Source of the DNA: Beijerinckiaceae bacterium
GTDB lineage: Bacteria > Pseudomonadota > Alphaproteobacteria > Rhizobiales > Beijerinckiaceae
DNA length: 64,000 nt
Direction: 5' to 3'
Assembly: GCA_947478455.1 (NCBI GenBank)
Contig: CANJWR010000004.1
Coordinates: 1 to 64,000, forward strand
Notes under the pieces: generated by a model
Seen by the model: only the letters and a program-made list of their open reading frames with translations
What the model was told of the DNA's origin: nothing
The model's database searches: none
Shown: positions 34,367-42,641 of the stretch, in pieces
Layout of the letters: every line of letters begins with the position of its first letter
Position numbering within the stretch: position 1 is the stretch's first letter
Made by a program: the position numbers and the translations under genes

Positions 34367-35215
34367 ATGACGACTTCCGGCACGATTGATGACCGCCCAA
34401 AGGCGGGGCGCATTACGGCCATTCGAATTCTTGCACTCGGCGGGCTGGGTGCTGCACTTGCGGCTTTCATTCCGGCGTCTGCTAACGCGCAGATCTATGG
34501 CGCATGGGGTTACCGCACCTGGCGGGAACCGGTGGAAATCGCGCCGGATCTTCCGCGCGGGTTCGAACGGCGGCAGAACTTCCGGTCGGACGATCCCGAC
34601 ACCCTCACCCGAACCGAAATTCGCGACATTCTGGCCTACAGGGGCTTTCGGGTGTCGGGACCGATGGAGCGGCAGGGCGACGTCTTTGTTGCGACCGTTC
34701 TCGATCGCAACAATCGCAGCGGACGTGTGGTGGTCGATGCGCTCGATGGCGTTATTCTCGAACATATTGTCACAGGCGCGGGCGTGCGTCCGCCACGCGA
34801 TATTCCACGCCGGGGTGATGATTTTCGGGATACCGAAGATTTTCCCCAATCCGTCGGCGAACCGCGCGTGGTCACCGGCGTCGGACCTGCACTGCGCGGC
34901 GAACCGCAGACAAAGCAGAAGGTCGCGGTTGCGCGCGAGCCCAAGTCCGCAACAGCGCCGAAGCCGGTCGAGCGAAAAGCGCTTCCGTCGCAATCTATGA
35001 AAAGTCAGAAACCCCCATCCGCGAGGCCAGAGGCGCGGGTTCCCGAAAGGCAAAGCGCGGCAGCGCCGCAGGCTTCCAAGCCGGAATTGCCTGCCGCGCC
35101 GGTTGAAACAGCGCCGTTCGTGATCGAAGCCCCGCCGGAGGTTCCGCGAATTCCGGAAATCGCCCGAAATCCGGACGGCGTCGCCAATGGGGTGCCGGTC
35201 AATCCACTCGAATGA
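34367..35215 (+). CDS. Exported hypothetical protein with Pro/Ala-rich tail
   Basis: The ATG at 34367 gives 282 residues. A hydrophobic segment (about 20-40, ending PASANA-QIYG) is a likely signal peptide. A small folded region follows (about 60-140: TRTEIRDILAYRGFRVSGPMERQGDVFVATVLDRNNRSGRVVVDALDG). It resembles PepSY-like or YpeB-like domains found in exported alphaproteobacterial proteins, though this is a weak impression. The last 130 residues are low-complexity and rich in Pro, Ala, Lys and Glu. Function unknown; it ends at a clear terminator. Confidence 0.75.
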   Translation: MTTSGTIDDRPKAGRITAIRILALGGLGAALAAFIPASANAQIYGAWGYRTWREPVEIAPDLPRGFERRQNFRSDDPDTLTRTEIRDILAYRGFRVSGPMERQGDVFVATVLDRNNRSGRVVVDALDGVILEHIVTGAGVRPPRDIPRRGDDFRDTEDFPQSVGEPRVVTGVGPALRGEPQTKQKVAVAREPKSATAPKPVERKALPSQSMKSQKPPSARPEARVPERQSAAAPQASKPELPAAPVETAPFVIEAPPEVPRIPEIARNPDGVANGVPVNPLE

Positions 35216-35220
35216 TGCGA

Positions 35221-35248
35221 AAAAGCCCCCGCTTTGGGCGGGGGCTTT
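35221..35248. terminator. Bidirectional terminator between the exported protein gene and hsp20
   Basis: The stem GCCCCCGC (35225-35232) and GCGGGGGC (35238-35245) has a five-base loop, with AAAA on one side and TTT on the other, so it can stop transcription from both convergent genes. Confidence 0.85.
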
Positions 35249-35292
35249 CCGGCCGGGAGGGTGGGGAGCCCTTCCATCTGGCCGCTTGATCG

Positions 35293-35757
35293 TCAGGCGG
35301 CCTTGCGGGCCTCAATGACCTGAGCGCCGCCGATGGGAATCTGGCGGGGTTTCTGGGTCTCGGGAATCTCGCGCACGAGATCGACGTGGAGCAATCCATT
35401 TTCCAGCGCCGCGCCGGTGACCTGTACATGATCGGCAAGCTGGAAACGTCGCTCGAAGGCGCGCGCTGCAATGCCCTGATGCAGGATTTCGACTTTATTA
35501 GTCAGATCTCCCTCGACGCGTGTTTCACGGTTGCCGCGAATCGACAATGTGTTCTCGCGTGTCTCGATGGTCAGATCGGCTTCGGCGAAGCCTGCAACAG
35601 CGACGCTGATGCGATATTGGTTCTCGCCGCGACGCTCAATGTTGTAGGGCGGATAGGTGGGAGCAGGATCAACGCCTGTGGCGTTATCGAGCATTGTAAA
35701 AAGACGATCGAAACCGACGGTCGAACGATAGAGCGGCGAGAGATCGAAATGACGCAT
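35293..35757 (-). CDS. Small heat-shock protein, Hsp20/IbpA family
   Basis: The 154-residue protein has the N-terminal segment MRHFDLSPLYRSTVGFDRLF, an alpha-crystallin domain (about 35-125, YNIERRGENQYRISVAVAGFAEADLTI through FERRFQLADHVQVTGAALENGLLHVDLVREIPE) with the A-x-L-x-N-G-L motif, and a C-terminal IxI-like RQIPIGG. It binds unfolding proteins as an oligomer. The leader resembles a ROSE RNA thermometer and lies behind a sigma-32-like promoter, so expression is probably heat-induced at two levels. Confidence 0.93.
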   Translation of the reverse strand: MRHFDLSPLYRSTVGFDRLFTMLDNATGVDPAPTYPPYNIERRGENQYRISVAVAGFAEADLTIETRENTLSIRGNRETRVEGDLTNKVEILHQGIAARAFERRFQLADHVQVTGAALENGLLHVDLVREIPETQKPRQIPIGGAQVIEARKAA

Positions 35758-35812
35758 GACATATCCTCCAAAGAAGCGACATGAGCACCCTGGCCCCTTA
35801 GGCTAGGGCGCC
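35758..35812 (-). promoter_or_regulatory. ROSE-like RNA thermometer in the hsp20 leader
   Basis: Read on the minus strand, GCGCCCT pairs with AGGGTGC (35811-35805 and 35791-35785) to form an upstream hairpin. Just before the start, TCGCT (the UYGCU motif of ROSE elements) leads into CTTC-TTT-GGAG, where the Shine-Dalgarno GGAG is paired through C-G, U-A, U-G and C-G. Such weak, G-U-containing masking of the ribosome site is how ROSE elements of rhizobial hsp20 genes act. Confidence 0.6.
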
Positions 35813-35844
35813 GTTTGCACGTCCGTTGCGGCCCGTGCGTCTAT

Positions 35845-35876
35845 GAATTGGGAACGCGTCTCGGGCGTCGCAAGAG
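35845..35876 (-). promoter_or_regulatory. Possible sigma-32 (RpoH) promoter of hsp20
   Basis: On the minus strand CTCTTGCG (35876-35869) and CCCAATTC (35852-35845) are spaced by 16 bases, close to the heat-shock promoter pattern CTTG...CCNAT. Transcription starting about seven bases further would give a leader of about 80 bases, a usual size for ROSE elements. Confidence 0.4.
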
Positions 35877-36004
35877 GCCGGGTGCAAATTTTCTCTTTGT
35901 CATGGCCAAGCATTGTGACGCGCGGTTTTCCTTGACGAGCGCCATGATTATTCACCAATCTGTCCAGATGATGCTGCGGCTTCCGACACATTAAGGCGAA
36001 CCAG

Positions 36005-37600
36005 ATGAAACAGCGCACGATCTGGTGGCTGGCGGCTCTGGCGGTCGCGATCCTCTGCACCGCAGGGGCCGGGAGCGAAATCTATCGCGACTATCGGGCA
36101 ACCCGCGACGCAATACGTACGCAGACCGAAGCCACTGTGCGGCTCGCCGATGTCCACGCGGAGCGCTCGCTCAACCGGATTCAGGAAACCTTCGAGAGGC
36201 TGACGCCATTTGTGCTCGGCGTGAACCGGAACGACGCTGCGGCGATGTCGGACCTGGTCGACCGCTTTCAGGACATGAGTATCGCCAGCGAGTCGATCGG
36301 CACCATCTGGGTGATGGATCAGGATGGCTGGCGCTGGCTCAACAATGTTCCGGTAGAAGGGCCCAGCACGAACAATAAGGATCGCTATTATTTCAAGGCT
36401 GCCCAGCAGGCGCCCGGAACTTACGTGGTGGGGCCGACCGAGACCGGGATCATTGTGCCGCGGCCGCGCTTTACCCTGAGCACGGCGCTCGTCGATTCGT
36501 CCGGCAAATTTCAGGGCGTGTTGGCGGCAGGCATCGACGCCGAGCATTTCAGCCGACTTTACGATAGCGTCCGCACTGGGCCCAACGTGCAGCTGGTGGC
36601 GTTCAATGTTGCCGGCGATTTGCTCGCCAGATCTCCAAACTCCGATCCATTGGCAGTGGAGGCAGCCCGCAAGGCGTTTGGTGCCAATGCCGGAACAGCT
36701 GCAGACGACGATGACTGGGTATCTGCCGTCAAGCGGCTTCAGTCCTTTCCGATCACCCTCGTGGCGGTGACGGATTTCAACCAGGCGCTCGATCGCTGGC
36801 GCTTCAGGTCGTGGCAGGTGGGGTTGCTGAGCGCGTTGATGATGCTGGGTTTCGTGATGCTGACACTGGCCGGTATTCGCTCGTCGCAACGCGAAACGAA
36901 AGCGACCGAGAATCTGCGCAATCTGAACGAGCATCTGGAGGAACGGGTTCGGGATCGCACGCAGTCGCTCAATCTTCTGCTCCGCGAACTCAATCATCGG
37001 GTGAAGAACAATCTGCAGATCGTCGGCAGTCTCATCCGCCTTCAGGCGCGCACCCAGAAGCAGCCGGAAGTGACCGAGATGCTGGAGCGCACCAACCAGC
37101 GGCTGTTCGCAATTGCGGATTTGCATAGCGAGCTTGAAACCGCCGAAACCGGTTCTGCCTCGTCACGTCAGTTCTTTGACCGGATCATCCGGCGCATTCT
37201 GGACGTATCGGAGATGCCGGGCCGCCGCATCGACTTGCGGCTCGACCTTGACGATGTGCCGCTGCCGGTCGACCGCGCGGTGCCGATGGGCCTGATCCTC
37301 AACGAACTCGTCACCAATTCGGTCAAGCATGCTTTTGCGGACCGGATTTACGGCAAGATCGCAGTTCGCTTCAAGGTCTCCGACGGCGTCGCTGAACTCA
37401 CAATTCGGGACGATGGCGAATCGCCTGTTACACGAACGAAGCCTGATGGGCTGGGTTCCCAAATCGTCGCCATGCTGACCCGGCAGATTCAGGGCGTCTA
37501 CAAGATCGAGGACGGCGCCGGACGCATGGTGCAGATCGTTGCGCCTCTAGCGGTTGTGCCGCAAACCGAGGCGGCGCCCCTTGCACGGGCGGCCGAATAG
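36005..37600 (+). CDS. Membrane sensor histidine kinase (HisKA_2 type)
   Basis: The 531-residue protein has an N-terminal helix (about 6-24) and an extracytoplasmic sensor domain that looks like a Cache fold (about 30-275, with IWVMDQDGWRWLNN, KDRYYFKAAQQ and FTLSTALVDSSGKFQGVLAAGID). A second helix (about 279-298) and a coiled coil lead to a HisKA_2 domain, with the phosphoacceptor histidine in ELNHRVKNNLQ. The ATPase domain has the N box LNELVTNSVKHAF and a degenerate G region (DGLGSQIV). No response regulator gene is next to it. Its ligand is unknown. Confidence 0.9.
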   Translation: MKQRTIWWLAALAVAILCTAGAGSEIYRDYRATRDAIRTQTEATVRLADVHAERSLNRIQETFERLTPFVLGVNRNDAAAMSDLVDRFQDMSIASESIGTIWVMDQDGWRWLNNVPVEGPSTNNKDRYYFKAAQQAPGTYVVGPTETGIIVPRPRFTLSTALVDSSGKFQGVLAAGIDAEHFSRLYDSVRTGPNVQLVAFNVAGDLLARSPNSDPLAVEAARKAFGANAGTAADDDDWVSAVKRLQSFPITLVAVTDFNQALDRWRFRSWQVGLLSALMMLGFVMLTLAGIRSSQRETKATENLRNLNEHLEERVRDRTQSLNLLLRELNHRVKNNLQIVGSLIRLQARTQKQPEVTEMLERTNQRLFAIADLHSELETAETGSASSRQFFDRIIRRILDVSEMPGRRIDLRLDLDDVPLPVDRAVPMGLILNELVTNSVKHAFADRIYGKIAVRFKVSDGVAELTIRDDGESPVTRTKPDGLGSQIVAMLTRQIQGVYKIEDGAGRMVQIVAPLAVVPQTEAAPLARAAE

Positions 37601-37623
37601 CCAGCGGAAAGCCGGTCTGGCCT

Positions 37624-37728
37624 ATCAAAAAAACGCAGCCGCGCTTTCCATCGCGCCCCGTTCCTATTAGACCAAAAGGCGAAGGCGCGACGGGCTATCC
37701 GGCCTGCCTGCGCGGCTGTTTTTTTGAT
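37624..37728 (+). terminator. Large stem-loop, probable terminator after the kinase gene
   Basis: The arm ATCAAAAAAACGCAGCCGCGC (37624-37644) is complementary to GCGCGGCTGTTTTTTTGAT (37710-37728) apart from a two-base bulge. A second stem, TCGCGCC/GGCGCGA (37651-37657, 37684-37690), forms inside. A GC stem followed by seven Ts is terminator-like, but the 65-base insert is unusually large, and the structure sits just before the next gene's ribosome-binding site. Confidence 0.55.
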
Positions 37729-37748
37729 CGAACTAAATTGGGGGAATT

Positions 37749-40076
37749 ATGGGCGAGTACGCCATAGGTCAGCCGGTTCCGCGCTTCGAAGATCCACGTC
37801 TCATTCAGGGCGGCGGCCGCTATGTGGACGATTACGCCATGCCGAACATGGCGCATGGGGCGGTGCTTAGGGCCAAACATGCCCATGCAAAAATTCTCTC
37901 CATCGACACGACGCGCGCCAAGGCCGCGCCGGGCGTGCTGGCGGTTCTGACGCACGAGGACTGGGTCAAGTCCGGCTGGAACAGTCTGCCGCGCCCGACC
38001 GGCAAGCAGAAGCGCGACGGTTCGGATTTCTATCGTCCGCCGTTGCCGGGCCTCACCGGCGACAAGGTGCGCTGGGTCGGCGACTATGTGGCGTTTGTGG
38101 TCGCCGAGACGAAGGTTCAGGCCGCCGACGCGGTCGAGATGATCGACGTCGAATACGAGGTTCTTCCGGCGGTATTGTCGGGCCTGGACGCCCTCAAGCC
38201 GGGCGCGCCGGTGGTGTGGGACGCCAATTCTGACAACATTTGCTATGTGCATCTGGAAGGCGACAAGGCGAAAGCGGACGCCGCTTTCGCCAGCGCCGCC
38301 CATGTGGTCAAGCATCGCTTCGTCATCAATCGCGTCTATGCGGCCACCATGGAGCCGCGCGGTTGCCTCGGCCATTACGACGCATTTGACGATCGCTATA
38401 CGATCTACACGACGCTGCAACGCGCGCTGAATTTCCGTCAACAACTCGCCGGGTCTATGAAAATCCCGGAGAGCAAGCTGCGCGTGGTTGCCGGCGACAT
38501 CGGCGGCAGCTTCGGGATGAAGTCGGGCGTGTTCAACGAGGTAGCCCTGACCCTGCTGGGCTCGAAGGTCACCGGCCGTCCTGTAAAATGGACAAGCACG
38601 CGTTCCGAGGCTTTTCTCAGCGACGCGATGGCGCGCGACAACGTTTCGGATGCCGAACTGGCGCTCGACAAGAACGGCAAGTTCCTTGGTCTGCGGGTAA
38701 AGACCGTCGCCAATCTCGGCGCCTATATCCAGACCGGCTCGGAAGGCGGGCCGATCAGCAATCTGGGCACGCTCGCCGGCCCCTATATTCTGCCTGCGGC
38801 TCATGTGGACGTGACGGCTGTCTATAGCCACACGCACTGGATGAGGCCCTACCGGGGCAATGGCCGCCCGGAAGCCGCCTATGTGATCGAGCGTCTCGTC
38901 GATCTGGCCGCCGACGAATTGAAGATCGATCCGGCGGAACTGCGTCGCCGCAACATGATTCCGGAAAACGGGTTCCCTTATCAGACAGCCTTGTCGTTCA
39001 AATACGATTGCGGAGAATTCGAGAAATGCCTCGATAAGGCGCTCGACATGGCCGACTATAGGGGCTTCGAGAAGCGTCGCCGCGAGGCCCGCAAGCGCGG
39101 CAAGTATCGTGGCATCGGTATTTCGTACTCGATCGAGAAGGCCGCGGGAGCCGGGTTCGAAGGCGCAGAACTGCGCTTCGACCAGAGCGGCTCGATCACG
39201 ATGATCTCCGGCGCTGTTACGCAGGGGCAGGGCCACGAGACGGTGTTCAAGCAGATGGTGGCGGATCGTCTTGGCATTTCGCCCGACGAGATCAACTACC
39301 AACAGGGCGACACTGACGCAGTGTTCTTCGGAGAGGGCACCGGTGGGTCGCGCACTTCGGCGCTTGGCGGTTCGTCCATGCATATGGCGATCGAGAAGGT
39401 TGTCACCAAGGCGAAGAAGCTTGCTTCGCATATCATGAAGGTCGACGATGTCGAATTCGCCGAAGGCGTCTTCACGAGCCGCTCGTCCAACGCCACCATG
39501 ACGATGAAGGAAGTGGCGCGCGCCGCCGCAAAGCCGAATCTGCTGCCGCCCGACATGGAGCCAGGTCTCAACGCTAATGCGGTCTATTACGGCAAGCAGA
39601 TGAATTACCCGAACGGCGCCCATGTGGTCGAACTGGAAATCGACGAGGACACCGGCGTGGTCGAATTCGTCCGCTACAGCGTTGTGGATGATGTGGGCGT
39701 GGTGTTGAATCCGCTGCTGCTCAAGGGCCAGATTCATGGTGGCATCGCGCAGGGCATTGGGCAGATGCTGATGGAGGATCTGAAATACGATCCGCAGTCG
39801 GGCGAATTGCTCACCGGCTCGTTCATGGATTACGCCATGCCGCATGCCGACAATATGTGCTCGTTCGACATCAAGAGCCATCCGGTGCCGACAAAAGCCA
39901 ATTTGCTCGGCGTGAAAGGCGCAGGCGAGGCCGGTTGCGTGGGCGCGCTGCCGGCGGTGGCGAATGCGCTGGCCGATGCGCTCAGCGAACTCGGCATCAA
40001 CGATGTGCCGATGCCGGCCACCTCGCATCGCATCTGGAAATTGATGCAGGACGCGAAGAAAAAGAACGCAGCCTGA
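37749..40076 (+). CDS. Xanthine dehydrogenase-family molybdopterin-binding subunit (CoxL-like)
   Basis: The 775-residue protein is a molybdenum hydroxylase large subunit. It has the domains IGQPVPRFEDPRLIQGGGRYVDD (start), VAGDIGGSFGMKSGVFNE (cofactor loop), RPYRGNGRPEAAYVIE (the active-site loop of form II CoxL-like proteins, where true CO dehydrogenase has AYRCSFR), and GVKGAGEAGCVGALPAVANA with the catalytic glutamate near the C terminus. It should hydroxylate an aldehyde or N-heterocycle and pass electrons to Fe-S and FAD subunits. Those CoxS and CoxM partners are absent nearby, so it is an orphan that probably shares subunits encoded elsewhere. It is not a CO oxidiser. Confidence 0.9.
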   Translation: MGEYAIGQPVPRFEDPRLIQGGGRYVDDYAMPNMAHGAVLRAKHAHAKILSIDTTRAKAAPGVLAVLTHEDWVKSGWNSLPRPTGKQKRDGSDFYRPPLPGLTGDKVRWVGDYVAFVVAETKVQAADAVEMIDVEYEVLPAVLSGLDALKPGAPVVWDANSDNICYVHLEGDKAKADAAFASAAHVVKHRFVINRVYAATMEPRGCLGHYDAFDDRYTIYTTLQRALNFRQQLAGSMKIPESKLRVVAGDIGGSFGMKSGVFNEVALTLLGSKVTGRPVKWTSTRSEAFLSDAMARDNVSDAELALDKNGKFLGLRVKTVANLGAYIQTGSEGGPISNLGTLAGPYILPAAHVDVTAVYSHTHWMRPYRGNGRPEAAYVIERLVDLAADELKIDPAELRRRNMIPENGFPYQTALSFKYDCGEFEKCLDKALDMADYRGFEKRRREARKRGKYRGIGISYSIEKAAGAGFEGAELRFDQSGSITMISGAVTQGQGHETVFKQMVADRLGISPDEINYQQGDTDAVFFGEGTGGSRTSALGGSSMHMAIEKVVTKAKKLASHIMKVDDVEFAEGVFTSRSSNATMTMKEVARAAAKPNLLPPDMEPGLNANAVYYGKQMNYPNGAHVVELEIDEDTGVVEFVRYSVVDDVGVVLNPLLLKGQIHGGIAQGIGQMLMEDLKYDPQSGELLTGSFMDYAMPHADNMCSFDIKSHPVPTKANLLGVKGAGEAGCVGALPAVANALADALSELGINDVPMPATSHRIWKLMQDAKKKNAA

Positions 40077-40128
40077 CGATTGATCGGGCGGGCCGCAAGG
40101 TCCGCCCATATACGGGTCGAATTCCCGC

Positions 40129-41127
40129 ATGGAACTCATCCTCACGCGCGACAATCCGGCCCCGACCGGCGGTTATGCGGCGCAAATTCGCGCCGCAGAC
40201 GGATTGTCCCTGCGCGTCGGCCGTTGGCACCCGGCGGGCATCTCCGTCGGGACCGTGGTGATCTGTACGGGGCGCGCAGAGTTCATCGAGAAATATTTCG
40301 AGACTGTCAGCGAATTGCTGATGCGTCGTTTGACGGTGGTAGTGTTTGACTGGCGCGGACAGGGTCTGTCGGCGCGCGAACTCGACAATTCCCGCAAAGG
40401 GCATATCGATGATTTTTCGCTCTACGAGCGTGACATTGGTGCGCTGGCGCTGCAGGTGCTCGAACCCTTTTGTCCGAAGCCATGGTTTGCGCTTGCCCAT
40501 TCGATGGGTGGCGCGATTCTGATTCAGCAGGCGCGCTCCGGCAGTTCGCCGTTCGAACGTATTGTGACGACTGCGCCACTCATAGGAATTCATGGGCTTC
40601 GCTGGCCTAACGGCGCACGCTTTTTGGCCGAGATGCTGGATATTGTGGGCCTCGGGGGCGCGTTCATTCCGGGCGGCGGCGAAACGTCTATTCTCACGAA
40701 GCCATTTCGGGACAATCCGCTCACGTCCGATCCCGTTCGTTATGCGCGCAGCGCCGACATTGTGGCGGCCGCCTCGCATATCGGGCTGGGTGATCCGACG
40801 ATCGGATGGATCAATGGCGCGTTCCGGATGATGGAAAAATTCGCCGATCCTGAATTTGCGCGCCGCACGCTGACGCCGATTCTGGTGATTGCGGCAGGCG
40901 CTGATCGCGTGGTGGACACGGGCGCGATCGAACGTTTCGCCACGCGGCTCAAGGCAGGGCGGCTGATCGTGATCCCTTATGCGCGCCACGAGATCCTGAT
41001 GGAACGCGACGAGTTTCGCGATCAGTTCTGGGCGGCGTTCGACGCTTTCATTCCGGGCACGCGCGACGAGTTGAAGGCGCTGGTGTCGGCGCAGGACGTG
41101 ATCGAGAAAGCAGGAGTGCGCGTCTGA
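40129..41127 (+). CDS. Serine aminopeptidase S33/lysophospholipase-type hydrolase
   Basis: The 332-residue alpha/beta hydrolase resembles PldB/monoacylglycerol lipases: VICTGRAEFIEKYFETV, FDWRGQGLSARE, nucleophile motif LAHSMGGAI, likely acid in AAGADRVVD and histidine in YARHEILMERDEFRD. It probably cleaves lysophospholipids or monoacylglycerols at the membrane. There is no signal peptide. It follows the CoxL-like gene by 52 bp and may be co-transcribed with it. Confidence 0.9.
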   Translation: MELILTRDNPAPTGGYAAQIRAADGLSLRVGRWHPAGISVGTVVICTGRAEFIEKYFETVSELLMRRLTVVVFDWRGQGLSARELDNSRKGHIDDFSLYERDIGALALQVLEPFCPKPWFALAHSMGGAILIQQARSGSSPFERIVTTAPLIGIHGLRWPNGARFLAEMLDIVGLGGAFIPGGGETSILTKPFRDNPLTSDPVRYARSADIVAAASHIGLGDPTIGWINGAFRMMEKFADPEFARRTLTPILVIAAGADRVVDTGAIERFATRLKAGRLIVIPYARHEILMERDEFRDQFWAAFDAFIPGTRDELKALVSAQDVIEKAGVRV

Positions 41128-41283
41128 ACCGGCCCGAGAGGAATCAAGACATCCGAGCCCACATTCAAAAAATCGCGCATGAGCAGAGTAAGCGTCGTCA
41201 CGGACCTGTCGGTTTGCAAGTTTCGTGATCTCCAGAAAGACATCAGAATAACAGCCCGGAAGATTGAGCACAGGGAGCCGGAC

Positions 41284-41730
41284 ATGAGCGACAGAACCAT
41301 CCGTCTGCATCGGGTTTTCACCACAAAGCCGGACAAGATCTATCGTGCGTTTTTAGAGCCCGATGCATTGGCGCGCTGGCTGCCGCCGAACGGCTTCATC
41401 GGCCGCGTGCATGAGATGGACGCACAAGTCGGCGGAGGCTTCCGCATGTCCTTCACCAATTTCACCAGCAGAACAACGCACAGCTTTCGTGGCGAATACC
41501 ACGAACTCCTGCCGAATGAACGTTTGCGCTACACGGATGTCTTCGACGATCCCAACCTGCCCGGAACGATGACCGTCACGGTTATGCTGAAAGAGGTATC
41601 GGTCGGCACTGAAGTCACAATCGCGCAGGAAGGCGTGCCGCAGATGATTCCGTTGGAAGCCTGCTATCTCGGCTGGCAGGAATCGCTGCGCAATCTGGCG
41701 CGACTCGTCGAGCCCAATATTCCGGGTTGA
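41284..41730 (+). CDS. SRPBCC/AHSA1-domain protein
   Basis: The ATG at 41284, after AGGGAGCC, gives 148 residues. The AHSA1-like START fold is shown by IRLHRVFTTKPDKIYRAFLEPDALARWLPPNGF, the EYHELLPNERLRYTDVFDDP strand region and the C-terminal CYLGWQESLRNLARLV helix. Proteins of this group bind hydrophobic ligands; none has been identified for this one. The frame extends upstream to 41179 without a ribosome-binding site, so I use the shorter start. Confidence 0.88.
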   Translation: MSDRTIRLHRVFTTKPDKIYRAFLEPDALARWLPPNGFIGRVHEMDAQVGGGFRMSFTNFTSRTTHSFRGEYHELLPNERLRYTDVFDDPNLPGTMTVTVMLKEVSVGTEVTIAQEGVPQMIPLEACYLGWQESLRNLARLVEPNIPG

Positions 41731-41769
41731 ACCGTCAGATGCGCCACAGCCCTGACGGTTGGGTTGGAT

Positions 41770-42570
41770 TCAGTTTACGGCTAGCAATTTCAGCGCTTGC
41801 TCGTGCAACCGCTTGTCGCCCGAGGCGATGATGGTTCCGCCATTGGTGGCGGAGCCGCCGTCCCATGTGGTGACCACGCCGCCGGCACCTTCGACAATCG
41901 GGATCAGGGCCACGATGTCGTAGGGCTTCAGGCCGCTTTCGATGACCAGGTCCACATGGCCGGCGGCCAGCATGCAATAGGAATAGCAATCGCCGCCGTA
42001 GCGTGAGAGCCGCACCTCTTTCTCGACGCGCCGATATGGCTCCAGCGTTCCTTCGGAGAGAAGCGACGGATGGGTGGTCATCAGCGTCGCCTGATCGAGA
42101 GACGCGCAGGGGCGGGTGCGCAGCTTGCGTTCGATATCCTTGCGATTGTGGTCGAGGCCGCGCCATGTAGCGGCCGAGCCGTCGCCGAAAAACCGTTCGC
42201 GCGTGAACGGCTGGTGCATCATCCCGTAGCAGGGATGGCCGTTGCGGGTGAGGCCGATCAGGGTGCCCCAGACCGGCATGCCGGAAATGAAGCTCTTGGT
42301 ACCGTCAATGGGATCGAGCACCCAGACATATTCGGCGTCCGGCGCGTGGTTGCCGAATTCCTCGCCGATGATGCCGTGGCCCGGGAAGGTCTGGGTGATA
42401 AGGCGGCGCATGGCGACTTCGCCCGCTCTGTCTGCCTCTGTCACAGGATCAAAGACGCCACCCTTCGACTTGTCGTCGGCCCCGATGGTGGTGCGGAAAA
42501 AAGGCAGAATGGCCTCGCCCGAGGCATCCGCAAGGTGATCGACGAAGCTGACGAAATCGACAGGTTTCAT
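41770..42570 (-). CDS. hisN: Histidinol-phosphatase, inositol monophosphatase type (HisN)
   Basis: The 266-residue protein has the FIG superfamily metal motifs: EEFGNHAPDAEYVWVLDPIDGTKSF with the aspartates binding Mg2+, and KPYDIVALIPIVEGAGGVVTTWDG near the C terminus. The GDCYSYCMLAAGHVDLVIESGL segment is typical of the alphaproteobacterial HisN group, which dephosphorylates L-histidinol phosphate. It stands alone rather than in a his operon, so inositol-1-phosphatase activity is not excluded. Confidence 0.87.
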   Translation of the reverse strand: MKPVDFVSFVDHLADASGEAILPFFRTTIGADDKSKGGVFDPVTEADRAGEVAMRRLITQTFPGHGIIGEEFGNHAPDAEYVWVLDPIDGTKSFISGMPVWGTLIGLTRNGHPCYGMMHQPFTRERFFGDGSAATWRGLDHNRKDIERKLRTRPCASLDQATLMTTHPSLLSEGTLEPYRRVEKEVRLSRYGGDCYSYCMLAAGHVDLVIESGLKPYDIVALIPIVEGAGGVVTTWDGGSATNGGTIIASGDKRLHEQALKLLAVN

Positions 42571-42641
42571 GAGTCCGGCGTCCTATGGCGTTCGCGTTGG
42601 CCTCCTGATACGCAGTCGCGTCGAAAAACACCACAGAGCAG

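Noticed and set aside
37695-40154. An 819-codon open frame on the minus strand opposite the CoxL-like gene
   Set aside because: It is antisense to a clear molybdenum hydroxylase gene, is rich in Arg, His and Ala, and has no family resemblance; such mirror frames are normal in GC-rich codon usage.
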